Origin: Datnioides undecimradiatus
Taxonomy: Eukaryota; Chordata; Actinopteri; Lobotiformes; Datnioididae
Assembly (NCBI GenBank): GCA_008933995.1
Contig: WARS01000014.1
Coordinates: 2,527,192-2,591,191 of the forward strand
Length of the DNA: 64,000 bases
Direction: 5' to 3'
The notes beneath the pieces are model-generated. The model was not told the DNA's origin. It made no database searches and saw only the letters and a program-made list of their open reading frames with translations. Numbering within the stretch: the first letter of the stretch is position 1; the number at the start of each line of letters is the position of its first letter. The position numbers and the translations under genes were made by a program. Positions 12,621 to 25,700 of the stretch are shown here, piece by piece.

Positions 12621-14518
12621 TTGGATAGACCATTACCATTCTGGACTTCATGCTCATTGTTTAAAGCTGCATTTATGGGATTTGGCAGTAAATAGTTACA
12701 AAGATATGTGCCAAACAGAAAATGTTCACATTGTAAAAGCTGGAGTAAATCAGAGTGGTGATGACAAATAATTGATGAATTGTTGTGCCACACAAATGCC
12801 TATATATGTTTTTTGTAAGTTGTAGTTTAGCAATAGTACAGGTCAGAGACTTCAATAATCTAATTGACTTTTCATAGTATATTATTAGGGTCTGGGGAGT
12901 AAATGTACCTTGGTTTGCGTAGTTTGCATCACAGTTGTAAAGTTTTGTGCTGCAAGACTGGCATCATTTGGCAAGTGAGTTGCATGTCTTGCCATCGAAG
13001 GCTGCCTTACAGGTTTGACATCTGAAACCTGCATATAGGACAATGTGTTGTCTTACATCCTGAACTCTGCAAACTGGGCAACAACCAAAATGTAATTTCA
13101 CCTGATTTTCTAATACCAAAGCAGCCGTTTGCATCAGTCCTTTCATTACACCAAAACAGCTGGAGATAATTGCAAGTTATTAATATTTTTGGGGACAGTT
13201 AGTCTCCTTTAATGGAAAAAAGACAAATGACCTTTCCCTTCTGTGAGAATATTAATGGAGATTTGTGCCTTCAGGTAACTTTGAGTCGAGCGGTCTTGAT
13301 GAATGCACAGCAGAAAAGCAATACAGAGGGCTGCTCTAAAGGTGTCAGGTTTGTGCTCTTTCAGACTCCTGTCAGTGAAGATGAGAGTGGGTTCACGCGG
13401 TGCGGCCTGTGACAAGCCAAGGCACTGATGAAGGAAACAGCGGGGGCCACACACTCTACGTCCCATCTCCATGGTGCAACGTATTAAACTCTCATTTACT
13501 GACAAAAGACATTCAGCCCTGCTGTTAGTCACACTAGTGCTACAACAAGTATTGGCAGAATGAGAGATGGCCTCTCTTTGTCTTAATCACTGATCAACAT
13601 AGCACCCTCCACTTTAAGCTTTTTTGGTGGCTTGAAGCCTAAAATATGAAATGCAGAAAGCGCAAAGCAAACCATATCACAAAATCCTCACTGAAACACT
13701 TGCAATAACCAGCAGGAAGGTACAACATGCTGCTGAGCACTGTGATTGTATTTTTTTTTTTTTTTTGCATGTTTCACATCCAGGAAATGTAAATTTGCTC
13801 CACACATTTTGGTTCCTGTGTTGATAGAGTTGCTATTTTCCATTTCAAACAGGAATTATGGAGAGAATCCTTTTAACAGAGCAGTCTAAATTCCTACAGT
13901 ACAGTAAGTGGTTTAAAAGCTGTGGACAGGGATAAAAAAGGGGCTGTCTGTTTAATGGGTGGATTTTGACATAGAAACACCCTAATCTGCTGTTACTTCT
14001 GTTGTAAACAGAAGTGTTCAAGGCAGCTTTGTCAAAGGAAACACCATCATTTTATGCTGATGCTCCCATAACTGATCAAATTGCCGTCTGGTGTTTTCCA
14101 GAGTGCGGCCGTTTTAATGACAGAGGTTGTTCGTGTATTCAAGCAAATTCAAAGCTGAGTTTTGTGTTACTATTTCTAAAAGGATACATCCAAAGCTCAT
14201 GTTATGCCTTACTGTCAGAAACACACATGCAACAAACCTTTTTCCTTCCATATTTTACCAGAAGCACAAAACATACTGGAGATGGTATTCCTGTCAGAGC
14301 CTCCCACTAACAGGAGTTTCTGCTGTATACTGCCATATCTGAACAGTGCATGAATGTGCAATGTTAGAGCAAGAGACAGAAACTGGAACAAAAAGTAAGG
14401 GTGCTCCACATTTGCAGTTATAATACAAAGAATTTAGTTTTCTGGTTTGATATGTGTATTAAATAATTCTCTGTGCATTGTTCATAGTTTATTTATTACT
14501 GGAAATTAAAACTGAATT

Positions 14519-14536
14519 ACTATTATTATTATTATT
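14519..14536. repeat. (ATT)n microsatellite
   Basis: Six clean trinucleotide units. Confidence 0.85.
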
Positions 14537-17279
14537 GCTTTTCCAAAATTATACTCAAGGTTTGCTTCTTAGTACCTACATGCAGTTACGTTCCACAATT
14601 TTTTCTGTTTGTAAAAAATGTACTAATGACCAGTTGTACATTGTGTGTCGTACATGATGAGAGGAAATGTCATTTTCCGGCTTGCCCTCCGCTGTCTTCT
14701 GATTTCCTCCAGCTTGCTGCCTTAACTCCTGTTGCCGAAGGGAATTTCCTGATGGACTAATAGCTTTACTCTGCTGCTAACTGTGGCTAACATAGCTAGT
14801 TAGCTCAGTTAGTTGTGCAGCTCAGCAGCATACCAGTAAGCACAGCCGGACTGATGGATGCCAGTCTGATGAACTCTGATGAAAACAGTGCTGAGGTGTT
14901 TATTTCCTGGCACCCCAGGGTCGGGATAGCGTAGCCCCTGCTCAGGCCTCTGGGGGTGGGCACTGACTAATATCCAGCCTCCCTCTCGTGCTTTACGCCT
15001 TTCTTGTCCCTGTCTGAACCCGACTTTTCTTTGCTGCCCCTGGAGTCAAAATCATGGTCATTGTAAATCACCTCAGTACTCTATTTTCCTGTTCTTGAAA
15101 TGGTTGGTCCGTCGGTGTTGGAGGCTGTGCTGTTCCCAGTCTCCAGCCTCTCTGCGTGACTTAAACTGTTAATACTCGTAGTCCAGCAGAAATAACATTC
15201 CCCATTGCTCGACCCACTGACCATAAATTATTGTTCATTCTAAAATTTTTGTCTCATTTTTTGTCTGATAAATTAATCAAATTTAGAGCCCCGTGGTTAT
15301 ATTCTCCCAGATACTGTGGTTTCCATGGTTACACAGCTGTCCAAGCCTTCATCATACAGAAGTAGGCGTGGCTTAATCTACACTGGGTTGGAATGATCTT
15401 CCTCCAGTCATGACTGACACGGTGAAATGATCAAAAGTGTGGGCTGACTACAAAATTTAATTAAAATGCAGTTAAATGCAGTTTATGTAAAAAGGCAATC
15501 TCATGCAACACATAAGGTACAAATACAACATTCTGTAATATGAAGCCTATATATAACAACATTAATCCAATTAATGTAAAACAATATTCACATCACAACC
15601 ATGAGCTCCCATATGTCCAGCTTGTAACCAGCATATGCAGAGTTGTTTTTCCTCTCTTCTTTCATCAAGACTGCAGAGGCAGTGTTCCTATTGTCACGAG
15701 GCCCATAAACTAAACAAGACTTTATACTCTTCTGAGGAAATCTATCTTTTAACTTATTAAATGCTCTGGGGCATTTAACAACAGCTTGCTAACAGATTAT
15801 AAAGAAATTGTTCAGATATATGGACTCTGAGATTACGTTTGCAGCATAAATGTGCAAACTTTAAAAAGAGGGAAAAAAAAAATTAAGAAAATGCAACAAA
15901 AAACCATCAAAATGCTGCTTTTGTTGTTTGTTTTGGACCATTCCTGTAGACCACAGAAGAGATGCTGATCATTCAGTAGTTTATCTTATCTTTCCTCATG
16001 CAGGCTTACGTCTGCAAGGTCTCTAATTCTGCAGAACAGTGCAGCACCAGTATTTTAAGACTGCCTTGATTCAACCGAGTACGAGATTTTTCTACATTAT
16101 GACCAGAAACTTTCACAGAAACCTTTGCCGAAACAAATGTTTCTGCAAGATAAACAGACACAATAGTCAAGTTCAACAATAACAGGCCCCAGTTTCCTCA
16201 CTATGCCAGATGACTGCTGCTGCCTAATCAGGGAGGAAGCTTTAAGGAGTTGTCATAGAAAAAAAAAATCAAAATGGCAAAAATCCAGACGTGGAAGGAC
16301 AAAGCTGCCTGAACAGAAAGAGGAGACATATTGAACAGTCGTTTCTCAGCTAATGATAATGTACAACTTTGCCCTCAGGTCCGTGAACGCCACAAACCAT
16401 TGAAATAAACAAAAGCTCTGCTGTAAACAAACTGCCCCTTTTTCTCACCAAGTCACGCTGTGTTTATGTAACACAGCATATTATAATAGGAGGGTAGCAG
16501 GAATAGGAATGAGAGTCGCGTTATTGCAAAAAATTAAATGTAATTTCAACATTTCCTTGCATCAAAGCCATGTGTGTAATCTGTATTCCAGGCTGGAATG
16601 GCTCTGTGCTATTGCCTTGTCTTTACTCATTCACCTTGTTCACAGCAGCTTTGGGTGACAAACCCAAACAGAGCATAACACACCGAGGAGTGTTGCAGGA
16701 AGAGGGATCAGTGCCCAGGGAATGAAAGCTGTTCGCTTCAGACACGCTCATGTCAATGAACTGTGATATCTTAAAGACGACGAGGCCCCACTGGACACAC
16801 TTTCAACTGTGAGAGACCTCGGGGGGCGGGGGAGTCGGACCTGATGGTGAGTGTGCCACACTGCCAATCATCATTTAAAGGTTCATGTAAAATTCATAGA
16901 CATGGATCTCTTTCTGTGAGATTTCATGGAGAGAGCACAAACACTAGATTAGCCTGTTTGATACATGAGCATGCATGTTCAATGCTGATTGTATGTGACA
17001 AGGCAATGAATTTACACCTGGTAAATGATTCGCTAATTGCTGAGGTTGGTTGAGTAAACTCTTGAGTAATCTCTTATTATCTAATTAGGCTTGCAAGGGA
17101 AATTAAAACACTATTTTGAACTTATTTAGTGCACAATTCTAAATATAAAGACACATACAGCTGCTGGAGGTAGCTTTGTGTATAATGCACTCAAAATCAT
17201 TTAGCCGCTGGAGTAATTATAATGGAGCAAAGGAGGAAGTCAGCTGACTTTATTATTCTGCGACACTGTTGGGTTAAAA

Positions 17280-17475
17280 AGGAGGTTGGGGTGGATGGAT
17301 GTGCCAACCAACGTCCAGCCAACAGTCAACATAATCTTAACCATGTGTTTGTTATTGTCACCACAACGAGGAAGCACCTCAAAACATACCAAAGAACATA
17401 TTTAAACCCACACCATCATGTTTTCCTAAACCTCACCATGTCATTACTATGCCTAAGCCTAACCATGGTTGATTA
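17280..17475. repeat. Probable dispersed fish repeat (TAACC-rich)
   Basis: Phrases such as 'ACACCATCATGTTTTCCTAA', CCTCACCATGTC and GCCTAAGCCTAACCATGG match the pattern of a common teleost interspersed element built on CCTAAACCTAACCA units. The local reduction of T relative to C on this strand differs from the AT-rich flanks. Identification is from recall and the borders are approximate. Confidence 0.45.
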
Positions 17476-18459
17476 CAAATGACATTTTGTCATATAATTC
17501 AAAGGAACATCTACCGTGTTACACTATTTAAAATCATATTCATTGACATTTAAGCCCTGCGTGCTTCTTGTTGTAGTGGGGAATATTACTGTTCTACTTT
17601 TGTGTGTTGTGACACTTTTCTGCCCATTGTGCAAACTCAATGTGTGTTTTTCTTGCCATGCCACCCCCCTGCGTGCACATTATATTATTCATATGGGATC
17701 ACATTATATAGCTGAGCTTAGGATGAAAACATTTGTCTCTTTTTAAATAAGCACAAAGCTCCACAGTGATTTAAAAAGATGATATTTGTCTTCTTTCCTC
17801 TTTCTAACAGAGGAAGTAACTTTGCACCTACTGCTTTAATGGCCTTTAATCTGGTCATTTAGAATCATACACTACGCCAGGGCCCCGCTGCAGGTGGCTT
17901 GTGTCATTCAGTTTGTGTTGAGTTAATTTAGTAGAATAACAAAGGTGTTGCTATTGGGGCCCATGCAGAAATAAATCATTTTATAGTACATTGGTGATTT
18001 GACTCTGCCTTTAGAGCTCAGTGAAAATCCCATTACCAATTATTGTAACTGCCTGACAAGTTACCACATGAGAGAAAAGCCTTTATTGTGATGCAGGTTC
18101 ATTTTTCAGACAAAACACTCCGCAGCAACAACTAGAGGCTGGGCCAACTATTTATACAAATTGTATTACTTATCAGCTTTGTGGAAGCAAGGACCACGTA
18201 AACAACAGCAACATTTGAACAGCAAATGTAAACATATTTGTGATATGTTGGTTGGATTTGTTGGCAGTAAGTGGCTGCAGAACTGATGGAATCTGATTGT
18301 TTCCTGCAGCCCCTCAGACACCGACAGCGCTGAAGGAGCTCTTTCCGTAAAGGGGCAAATAAAACCGTCCTCATCTTTTTGTGCTTTCATTAATAAATAT
18401 GATTACAGCCATTTGCAATTTCAGAGAAGGAAACTATGTGTGCGTTTCAGTTGTAAAAG
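17476..18459. other. Intergenic DNA, nothing recognised
   Basis: No gene, RNA or clear repeat identified on either strand. Open frames are short and carry no recognisable domain. Confidence 0.5.
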
Positions 18460-18690
18460 TGTCAAAGTAAATTTACTCATACATTTTAACATACTTTTGA
18501 GTTCTCCACTTGACTCCTTCCATTTTCTACTACTTTATACCTCTCTATTACATTCACTTAATACATAAATTGTAAGCTATATCTTTTAAACGTTTCATTT
18601 GAAATATCTTCTGAAATGTTTTACAGATTTATATTAAACCTAACTTCAGTGCTTGAGTATTATTTCAGAGGTCCTGAATCCTCTCTTTAC
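18460..18690. repeat. Probable dispersed fish repeat (TACTACTTTATAC family)
   Basis: The series AAATTTACTCATACATTTTA, CCATTTTCTACTACTTTATA and CTCTATTACATTCACTTAATAC resembles a widespread teleost element whose consensus reads roughly 'TACTTTATACTTCTACTCCACTACATTT'-like. It ends with CTTGAGTATT…CAGAGG…CCTCTCTTTACCACC, as that element does. It has no coding capacity. Confidence 0.45.
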
Positions 18691-18779
18691 CACCAGTGAG
18701 GTCAGAGCTCTGGGGCTGTCTCAGAGGGATCCAGTGTTTACTTTACTTTGTAGGGTATAATACACATTTACAGTGTCTA

Positions 18780-18820
18780 GAGTTGCAACTAATTATTATA
18801 TTCATCATTGATAAACCAAT
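18780..18820. repeat. Terminal fragment of a GCAACTAA…ATTGAT element
   Basis: The string AGAGTTGCAACTAATTATTA, then TATTCATCATTGATAAACC, matches the end of the same element family seen twice at 59.1-59.8 kb in this window. Only the terminus is recognisable here. Confidence 0.4.
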
Positions 18821-19558
18821 ACATCACAGTGAGAGCACACATTAACTTTTGTGAACTGACCACATAAAGTAGTAGTGGCTTGATCATTTGTTTATTGTGA
18901 GCAACTGGAATCCGCTTAACATCAAGTACATGATTGGAACCCTTAATATAAAGTGTCACTGTACCAATGTTCATAGTATATCTATGTACAGTATGTGTTT
19001 GCAGGACAGCTGGCTTGTGTTGTAATCTCTGGTGTGACTCAGTGTGTGGCACAAGTTATTATAATCAGAACCATACAGTATCCAAAAGTTAGACCGTACA
19101 TGTATATACACACACTGTGGCAAATCTCCGTCAGAGACTTTCTAAAGACTTCTCAGAGAGGCAATCGCCAGTACAGCATTCTGCTCTACCTGTTTCAGAT
19201 TTCATCTAGATAAACAGATTTACTTTGGCAAGCTGTGTATTTATAGCAAAGAGGGGGGAAAAAGCTTAGTCAGGACTCAAAAGCAAAACATAGACTAAAA
19301 TGTCCGCATACTTATCAGTTCCTGCACACAAAGCAGATCACAGACTTTAGACAAAGCAGCATGCCGCTCATATATGTAAGAAACATTCTCACTGCTCTCC
19401 CTCCTCATTATCACTGTTGGACTGGTAATGCACTCCAAATACAGCTGCATTTCATCTTAGATTTATTTATATATTTATGTACTATATTAAACTATATTAG
19501 GTTTGTGCATTGCGTTTTATTACATGATGTACTGTATCATTTAGATATTAACGTAGGC
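18821..19558. other. Intergenic DNA left of the pentanucleotide array
   Basis: AT-rich, no gene seen. The last 120 bases already contain ATATTAAACTATATTAG-type strings that may be the seed from which the adjoining array grew. Confidence 0.5.
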
Positions 19559-21124
19559 ATTATATTATATTATATTATATTATATTATATTATATTATAT
19601 TATATTATATTATAGTATATTATATTATATTATATTATATTATATTATATTATATTATATTATATTATATTATATTATATTATATTATATTATATTATAT
19701 TATATTATATTATATTATATTATATTATATTATATTATATTATATTATATTATATTATATTATATTATATTATATTATATTATATTATATTATATTATAT
19801 TATATTATATTATATTATATTATATTATATTATATTATATTATATTATATTATATTATATTATATTATATTATATTATATTATATTATATTATATTATAT
19901 TATATTATATTATATTATATTATATTATATTATATTATATTATATTATATTATATTATATTATATTATATTATATTATATTATATTATATTATATTATAT
20001 TATATTATATTATATTATATTATATTATATTATATTATATTATATTATATTATATTATATTATATTATATTATATTATATTATATTATATTATATTATAT
20101 TATATTATATTATATTATATTATATTATATTATATTATATTATATTATATTATATTATATTATATTATATTATATTATATTATATTATATTATATTATAT
20201 TATATTATATTATATTATATTATATTATATTATATTATATTATATTATATTATATTATATTATATTATATTATATTATATTATATTATATTATATTATAT
20301 TATATTATATTATATTATATTATATTATATTATATTATATTATATTATATTATATTATATTATATTATATTATATTATATTATATTATATTATATTATAT
20401 TATATTATATTATATTATATTATATTATATTATATTATATTATATTATATTATATTATATTATATTATATTATATTATATTATATTATATTATATTATAT
20501 TATATTATATTATATTATATTATATTATATTATATTATATTATATTATATTATATTATATTATATTATATTATATTATATTATATTATATTATATTATAT
20601 TATATTATATTATATTATATTATATTATATTATATTATATTATATTATATTATATTATATTATATTATATTATATTATATTATATTATATTATATTATAT
20701 TATATTATATTATATTATATTATATTATATTATATTATATTATATTATATTATATTATATTATATTATATTATATTATATTATATTATATTATATTATAT
20801 TATATTATATTATATTATATTATATTATATTATATTATATTATATTATATTATATTATATTATATTATATTATATTATATTATATTATATTATATTATAT
20901 TATATTATATTATATTATATTATATTATATTATATTATATTATATTATATTATATTATATTATATTATATTATATTATATTATATTATATTATATTATAT
21001 TATATTATATTATATTATATTATATTATATTATATTATATTATATTATATTATATTATATTATATTATATTATATTATATTATATTATATTATATTATAT
21101 TATATTATATTATATTATATTATA
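19559..21124. repeat. 1.57-kb near-perfect (TATAT)n pentanucleotide array
   Basis: The unit TATAT (ATATT on this strand, AATAT on the other) repeats head to tail for about 313 copies. The only change I can see is one T-to-G at 19615, near the left edge; the next 1,500 bases are invariant and stay in phase. It has no coding meaning: the repeating open frame (YYIIL) is a by-product. Such AT arrays melt easily and are prone to slippage. Near-perfect homogeneity implies recent expansion or an assembly-sensitive length. Confidence 0.98.
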
Positions 21125-22751
21125 GTGCTCTCGTGTATCCTTATAATAGATGGTATCACATTACTCTTACATATACTGTACTTTGCAGACTTTGATGCCA
21201 GTACACCCCCATGTAACTTTTCAGAAAGTACCATGCTGTTCATAGGTGCTGTATGTAAGTTATAGTTTAATTGCTATTGCTATATGGTTTCTATTTTTAG
21301 ACTGTGCTTACTTCTGACATTGTGCTGCCCCCACACCTCAGTTTTTCCCCTCTGTAGATTAATGAAGCCTCATCTTATCGATCCTTACATCATTTCGTAA
21401 CACTGATCACAGGCTTCTGTTTTTTTGGTTCATGATTGAAAGATTTCACAAAACAGTGAATTATCCAATTATTAACTATATCATTTGCAAATACAGATGT
21501 TGTATTACATTGCTGTGCCGTTTTTGTCCCCAACCCGACGTGTCTGGAATTTTTAAAGTTACATTGGTGCAGAGTAGACCCTTTGTCACAGCAGACTTTT
21601 TGTCTGGTCATAGTAGGAGAAGCCCAGGTGTTACTAATAACATTAACTATGCCTCTGCTTTATTCGTGTGTCCCAGGAAACCATGGCAGTGTGACACTGA
21701 GTCAGCACGAGCAACACCACCACCCTGAAATTTGAAGCAGCCAAATGAAATTCAGCCATTATTCATTTTATTATTTACACCTGTGCTTTTCCTGCTGTGA
21801 TATGTCAAAGTGTCCTCTGTGAAGCAGACGTGCAGCGGGATGAAAGACAGTTATCAGTGTTGTATTGGGTTTACCCGCTACATACTTAATTCATTTAATT
21901 TACTTTGAATTTTGCTTTACAGTCGTATTGCATGTCACTTAAGTCTGTCATGCAGTATCTCGGTAGAGTATTAATGTTGTTAGAGTACTCTTGATGGTGA
22001 TCTGCTGGTGTGTTTCACTTTTGAGTAGGAATACACAGAAAATCCATCTGCTGATGAGGTGGAAAACTTACTGCACACAATGAGATTAATATTGAAATGC
22101 TGAGGGGAAAAAGTAAACACTTGGAGAAGATCCTTATGTATTTCTTCAGGAAAAGTGACTAAAGCACGTAAACACAAATGTCTTAACTGAGTGGAGCTAC
22201 CATTCACTCAGCCTGCAGCGCTCCCAGTGTCTCTCGACAACATCAGAAGGCTAAGCTGAGCAAAAACTGTCTGCTTTCAGTTTCAAGACATTTTCTGCAG
22301 GCAGGTGCCTGCTCTGAAGTGGCAACAGCAGCCTCGATGGTGCTCAGGGCCACTGCATGGGCAGATTATATAACGTCTTAATACTGTACTGCGAGGCCAA
22401 TGAAATCTCTCAGTGATGGTGTCTGTTTACCCCTCGACGTAGATACAACATGATAACTAATAAAGCTAGACAAATAAAAACAACAAAAAATTTGAAAAGC
22501 AGCACAGTGCCTACGGTGGTTACAGAGAAATCGTATTAAAAGTATCCAGTTCTTGTCGTTCAGTGACTTTTAAATTCAAAGGATTGTAAAATGACAGGCC
22601 TACATGCATGTTCTAACATGTATTATGCATAGACGGCTGCAGGTCAGGGCCACTGGTGAAAGCATCCAATTCTTTATTTCCAATGACTGAGTGTTCCTGC
22701 AGTGTGTTTGTTTGTGGCATCTCTGCCACCAGCAGAGGAAGCTCACACAAA

Positions 22752-22769
22752 ACACACACACACACACAC
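22752..22769. repeat. (CA)n microsatellite
   Basis: Short pure CA run of about nine units. Confidence 0.9.
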
Positions 22770-25700
22770 TCAATCACACAAGCAACCGCACATAACCTCC
22801 ACTCCTGTGCTCCAAATAGTCAACCACCAGCAGTCTGCAAGATGACAAATGAATACTGTCACTTGGCTAAACACCTACTTGCACTTTTCTTACCGTTATG
22901 TACTGTAGTTCTGTTTTGTTTTGTTTTTTGTTTTATGTGAAATGCTCAAAATAACACACTTTTCCGCTCTGATATAAAACCCCAGCCTTGTTCAAAACTC
23001 TCACACACTAAACAAGGAAGACAAAAATACAATAGTTGCCCTTAGCTGCATGGAAAAATGGGGTTATTTTAAATAATAGCAGGATCTTGTATCACTGGTA
23101 TCTGAATCTGAATGTGAACACTAATACTAAAACGCAATAATAGAACACATTTGACTGGATGGAGATGTGGTTGAATAAACCTGTAACCCCCATGCCCTTC
23201 ACGCCACCCAGTTTTGCACGTCTATCTGAGGGCCATTAGGGGAGTCGCTGAGAGAGCGAGTGTCACTCTGCATTAGTCCACCGGTCTCGTCCGTCCGCAC
23301 CATCCTGTCTGAAAGGATATAGTCTTATATCATAACCTGCTGTGTCAAATCTGAAATCACATAGGCTCCACTGAGCATTATCACCCCCGCACTGATCCTA
23401 ATCACGCTAATGCATTCTTTTATGCAAAGGCTAGGACATAGATGTCTTGGTGGGAATATCAAGATGATGTCCACACATGAGGGTCCTGGTAAAACACCAT
23501 ATCTGCAGCTGCTCTGTGTTGCTGTCATGTCCAGACAGCAACATGACTTCTACTACTGGAAAATGACTTTTTATCGTAAATTGAGCAGAAACTGCAAGAG
23601 GTTATGGCCCTCCTCCCGACTGACCAAGAGAGAGAGCCATAAAAATACAGCACGTGTGACAGAGTGGGCTGTGGCTCGGAGGCCATTATTAGTGCTGTTT
23701 GTTTGCATGGGTGTCTGTTTACAGGGCAGAAGACCTCACTGTTACATGAGATTTCCTCCAGTTTTTTTTCATTTGTCAAGACCTGATGTCTAATAGCTGA
23801 ACAATCAGCTGAACGTACCCCTCGAACCTGTCACTTCAGTGCATCATGTAGGTGTTTTTATCAGTGATGTGATTATTATGTAACATCTTACTCCCAGTTA
23901 GATCCTCTGGAGCTGTAAGAATGATATACAGTACCTTAAAGCTATTAACTGTTTTTAAGTGATGTTTAAGATATCCAGATTTAAATTAAGGTCATGTTAT
24001 TGGTCTGTCAGACTTTACATTTTCTCATAGTGCATAACGTAATGTTGTAACTACTCTGAGTTCTTACTTTCAAAACAATGGTCCTTGATTTTCAGACCGA
24101 GGTAGACAAAAGCAGGTCTTTTACAGGCTTTTCACTTCCAGCCAGTTGCCCTCGATACCTAGTTAGCTGCCTAGAAGTGACCGTGACTTTTGCACCAATC
24201 TCTTCACCTGCATCTCCTTCCCTATTCTGCCCTTCTCTCCATATACTAATCCAGTTCCTTCGTTCCTCTGTCAGTTTGTCTAAGCTGCAGTAGTAATTAG
24301 TTTTTTCATGCCAGTGCCTTTACCTACTAGTTTCCTTGAATCCAGTCACCTGCCTGCCCGCCTCATGAATAAATCAGTGATCTGCACCAGCTCTGGTCTA
24401 ATAGCTCCAACAGACTGTGAGATGTCAGCAATCTTATGAATTTATCGCGAGTAACACAAAGCAAAGTGGGTGCAATAAACTTGCACACTACATCAAGTTT
24501 GCCGTCTGTAGACTGCGTGATGACACAAACCGGATCACGGACTATGATACAAGTCAATTAGACACAATACAATACAATGTTGTAATGGTAACAATAGTTG
24601 AACATCATGGTGCTCAGCAAGAATCAAGCCCTTGTGATAGTGGTATTTCTGTGGTTTGGCTGCAGTTGCGTGGATCAATGCATCATTTCATGCTGCATTA
24701 TTGGGTGGTTAGTCTGCCTTTACTCCTGCTGTCCTGCTGACACTAGTCGTGACAGAAATACATTCAACATGGCTTATTTTTAAATATTTATTTCAACATA
24801 ACCTGTATGCAATGCTCTTGGACTTTTAAGTAACCCCAGGTTGCCTCTGTAGTCAGTCAGCTAGTTAGCGGGGTGTGCAAATGCTTCTGTAAGAGCAGGG
24901 AAACACATCTATTACACCTTTTCTCTTGTGTTTTGGTTATGCAGAAAAAAAGAACTCCTCCTCCTCCTCCTCAATCTTTATACACACAGTATCGCCCTTA
25001 CTGCTTCTCCATGCATATACCTGCAACATGTATAGAAATCCGAGCTTGACAAGTCTGCTGTGGCTAGTTTATGGTTACTAAGCTACAAGTGACACAGCAT
25101 GATTTACTTAAAGAACTGCATGCAATTGAATTTCTAATAATGCCAGTGAAACACATTCACATAAAAACACACAATATTACAGTATTTTGTCCCTCTACTA
25201 CTGTATCTTCATTGTGACATTCTGCCACTGCTTCCTCGAAAGTGTTTCTGAATGATGATGTTATATTTGTGAGACATGACTCCAAAGTGATTAGCTGATA
25301 TTTTTCTCTTTGAGAAGAAATTATTTAATTAGCTTGCCCTTTCCAGGTCGCTTAACCTTTTAAAATGTCAGGTGAAAATTCCTGTTTTGGGGGGCTCATG
25401 ATGACCTATAGAAGTGTGGCAAAAAAGGTCTGACATTGATGAATCTTACAGCTCAGAGTAATTTGTCATAGTGCAGCTATGTTCTTGGAACCCCCTCTCA
25501 AAGCAGAACTCCCACTAGGCTGGGCTGACCTGTCTGTGGGCTTGTATAATGACCACCTGTCCAGGCTTTTTAAGAACTTGGGAAAATTGTCATATTAGGT
25601 TTGTGCCCAACATGCTGCTTTAGTTCTACATGACCTTAAACAAAAATCTCGGTTTACTCCATGTGCAATAGAGGATAAAGTGTAACTATTCCCCTCGGTG

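Larger units (their letters stand above)
9063..17279. other. Intergenic DNA with scattered small repeats
   Basis: No gene is supported. It contains an AT dinucleotide run at 9963-10017, a 12-bp tandem motif at 12592-12620, a poly-T tract near 13750, a TAT trinucleotide run at 14519-14536 and a G-rich Sp1-like string GGGGGGCGGGGG at about 16820. The latter is followed by GATG|GTGAGTG, a donor-like sequence without an obvious coding exon. The stretch 14640-15010 is GC-richer and has GCTAACATAGCTAGTTAGC-like strings seen in fish promoters and repeats. Confidence 0.5.

Noticed and set aside
16814..16850. GC box followed by GATG|GTGAGTG as a first exon of another gene
   Set aside because: No open coding stretch with recognisable content and no following exon; kept only as a remark in the intergenic description.
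19361..19615. Open frame ending in YYIIL repeats
   Set aside because: Produced by the pentanucleotide array; no coding meaning.
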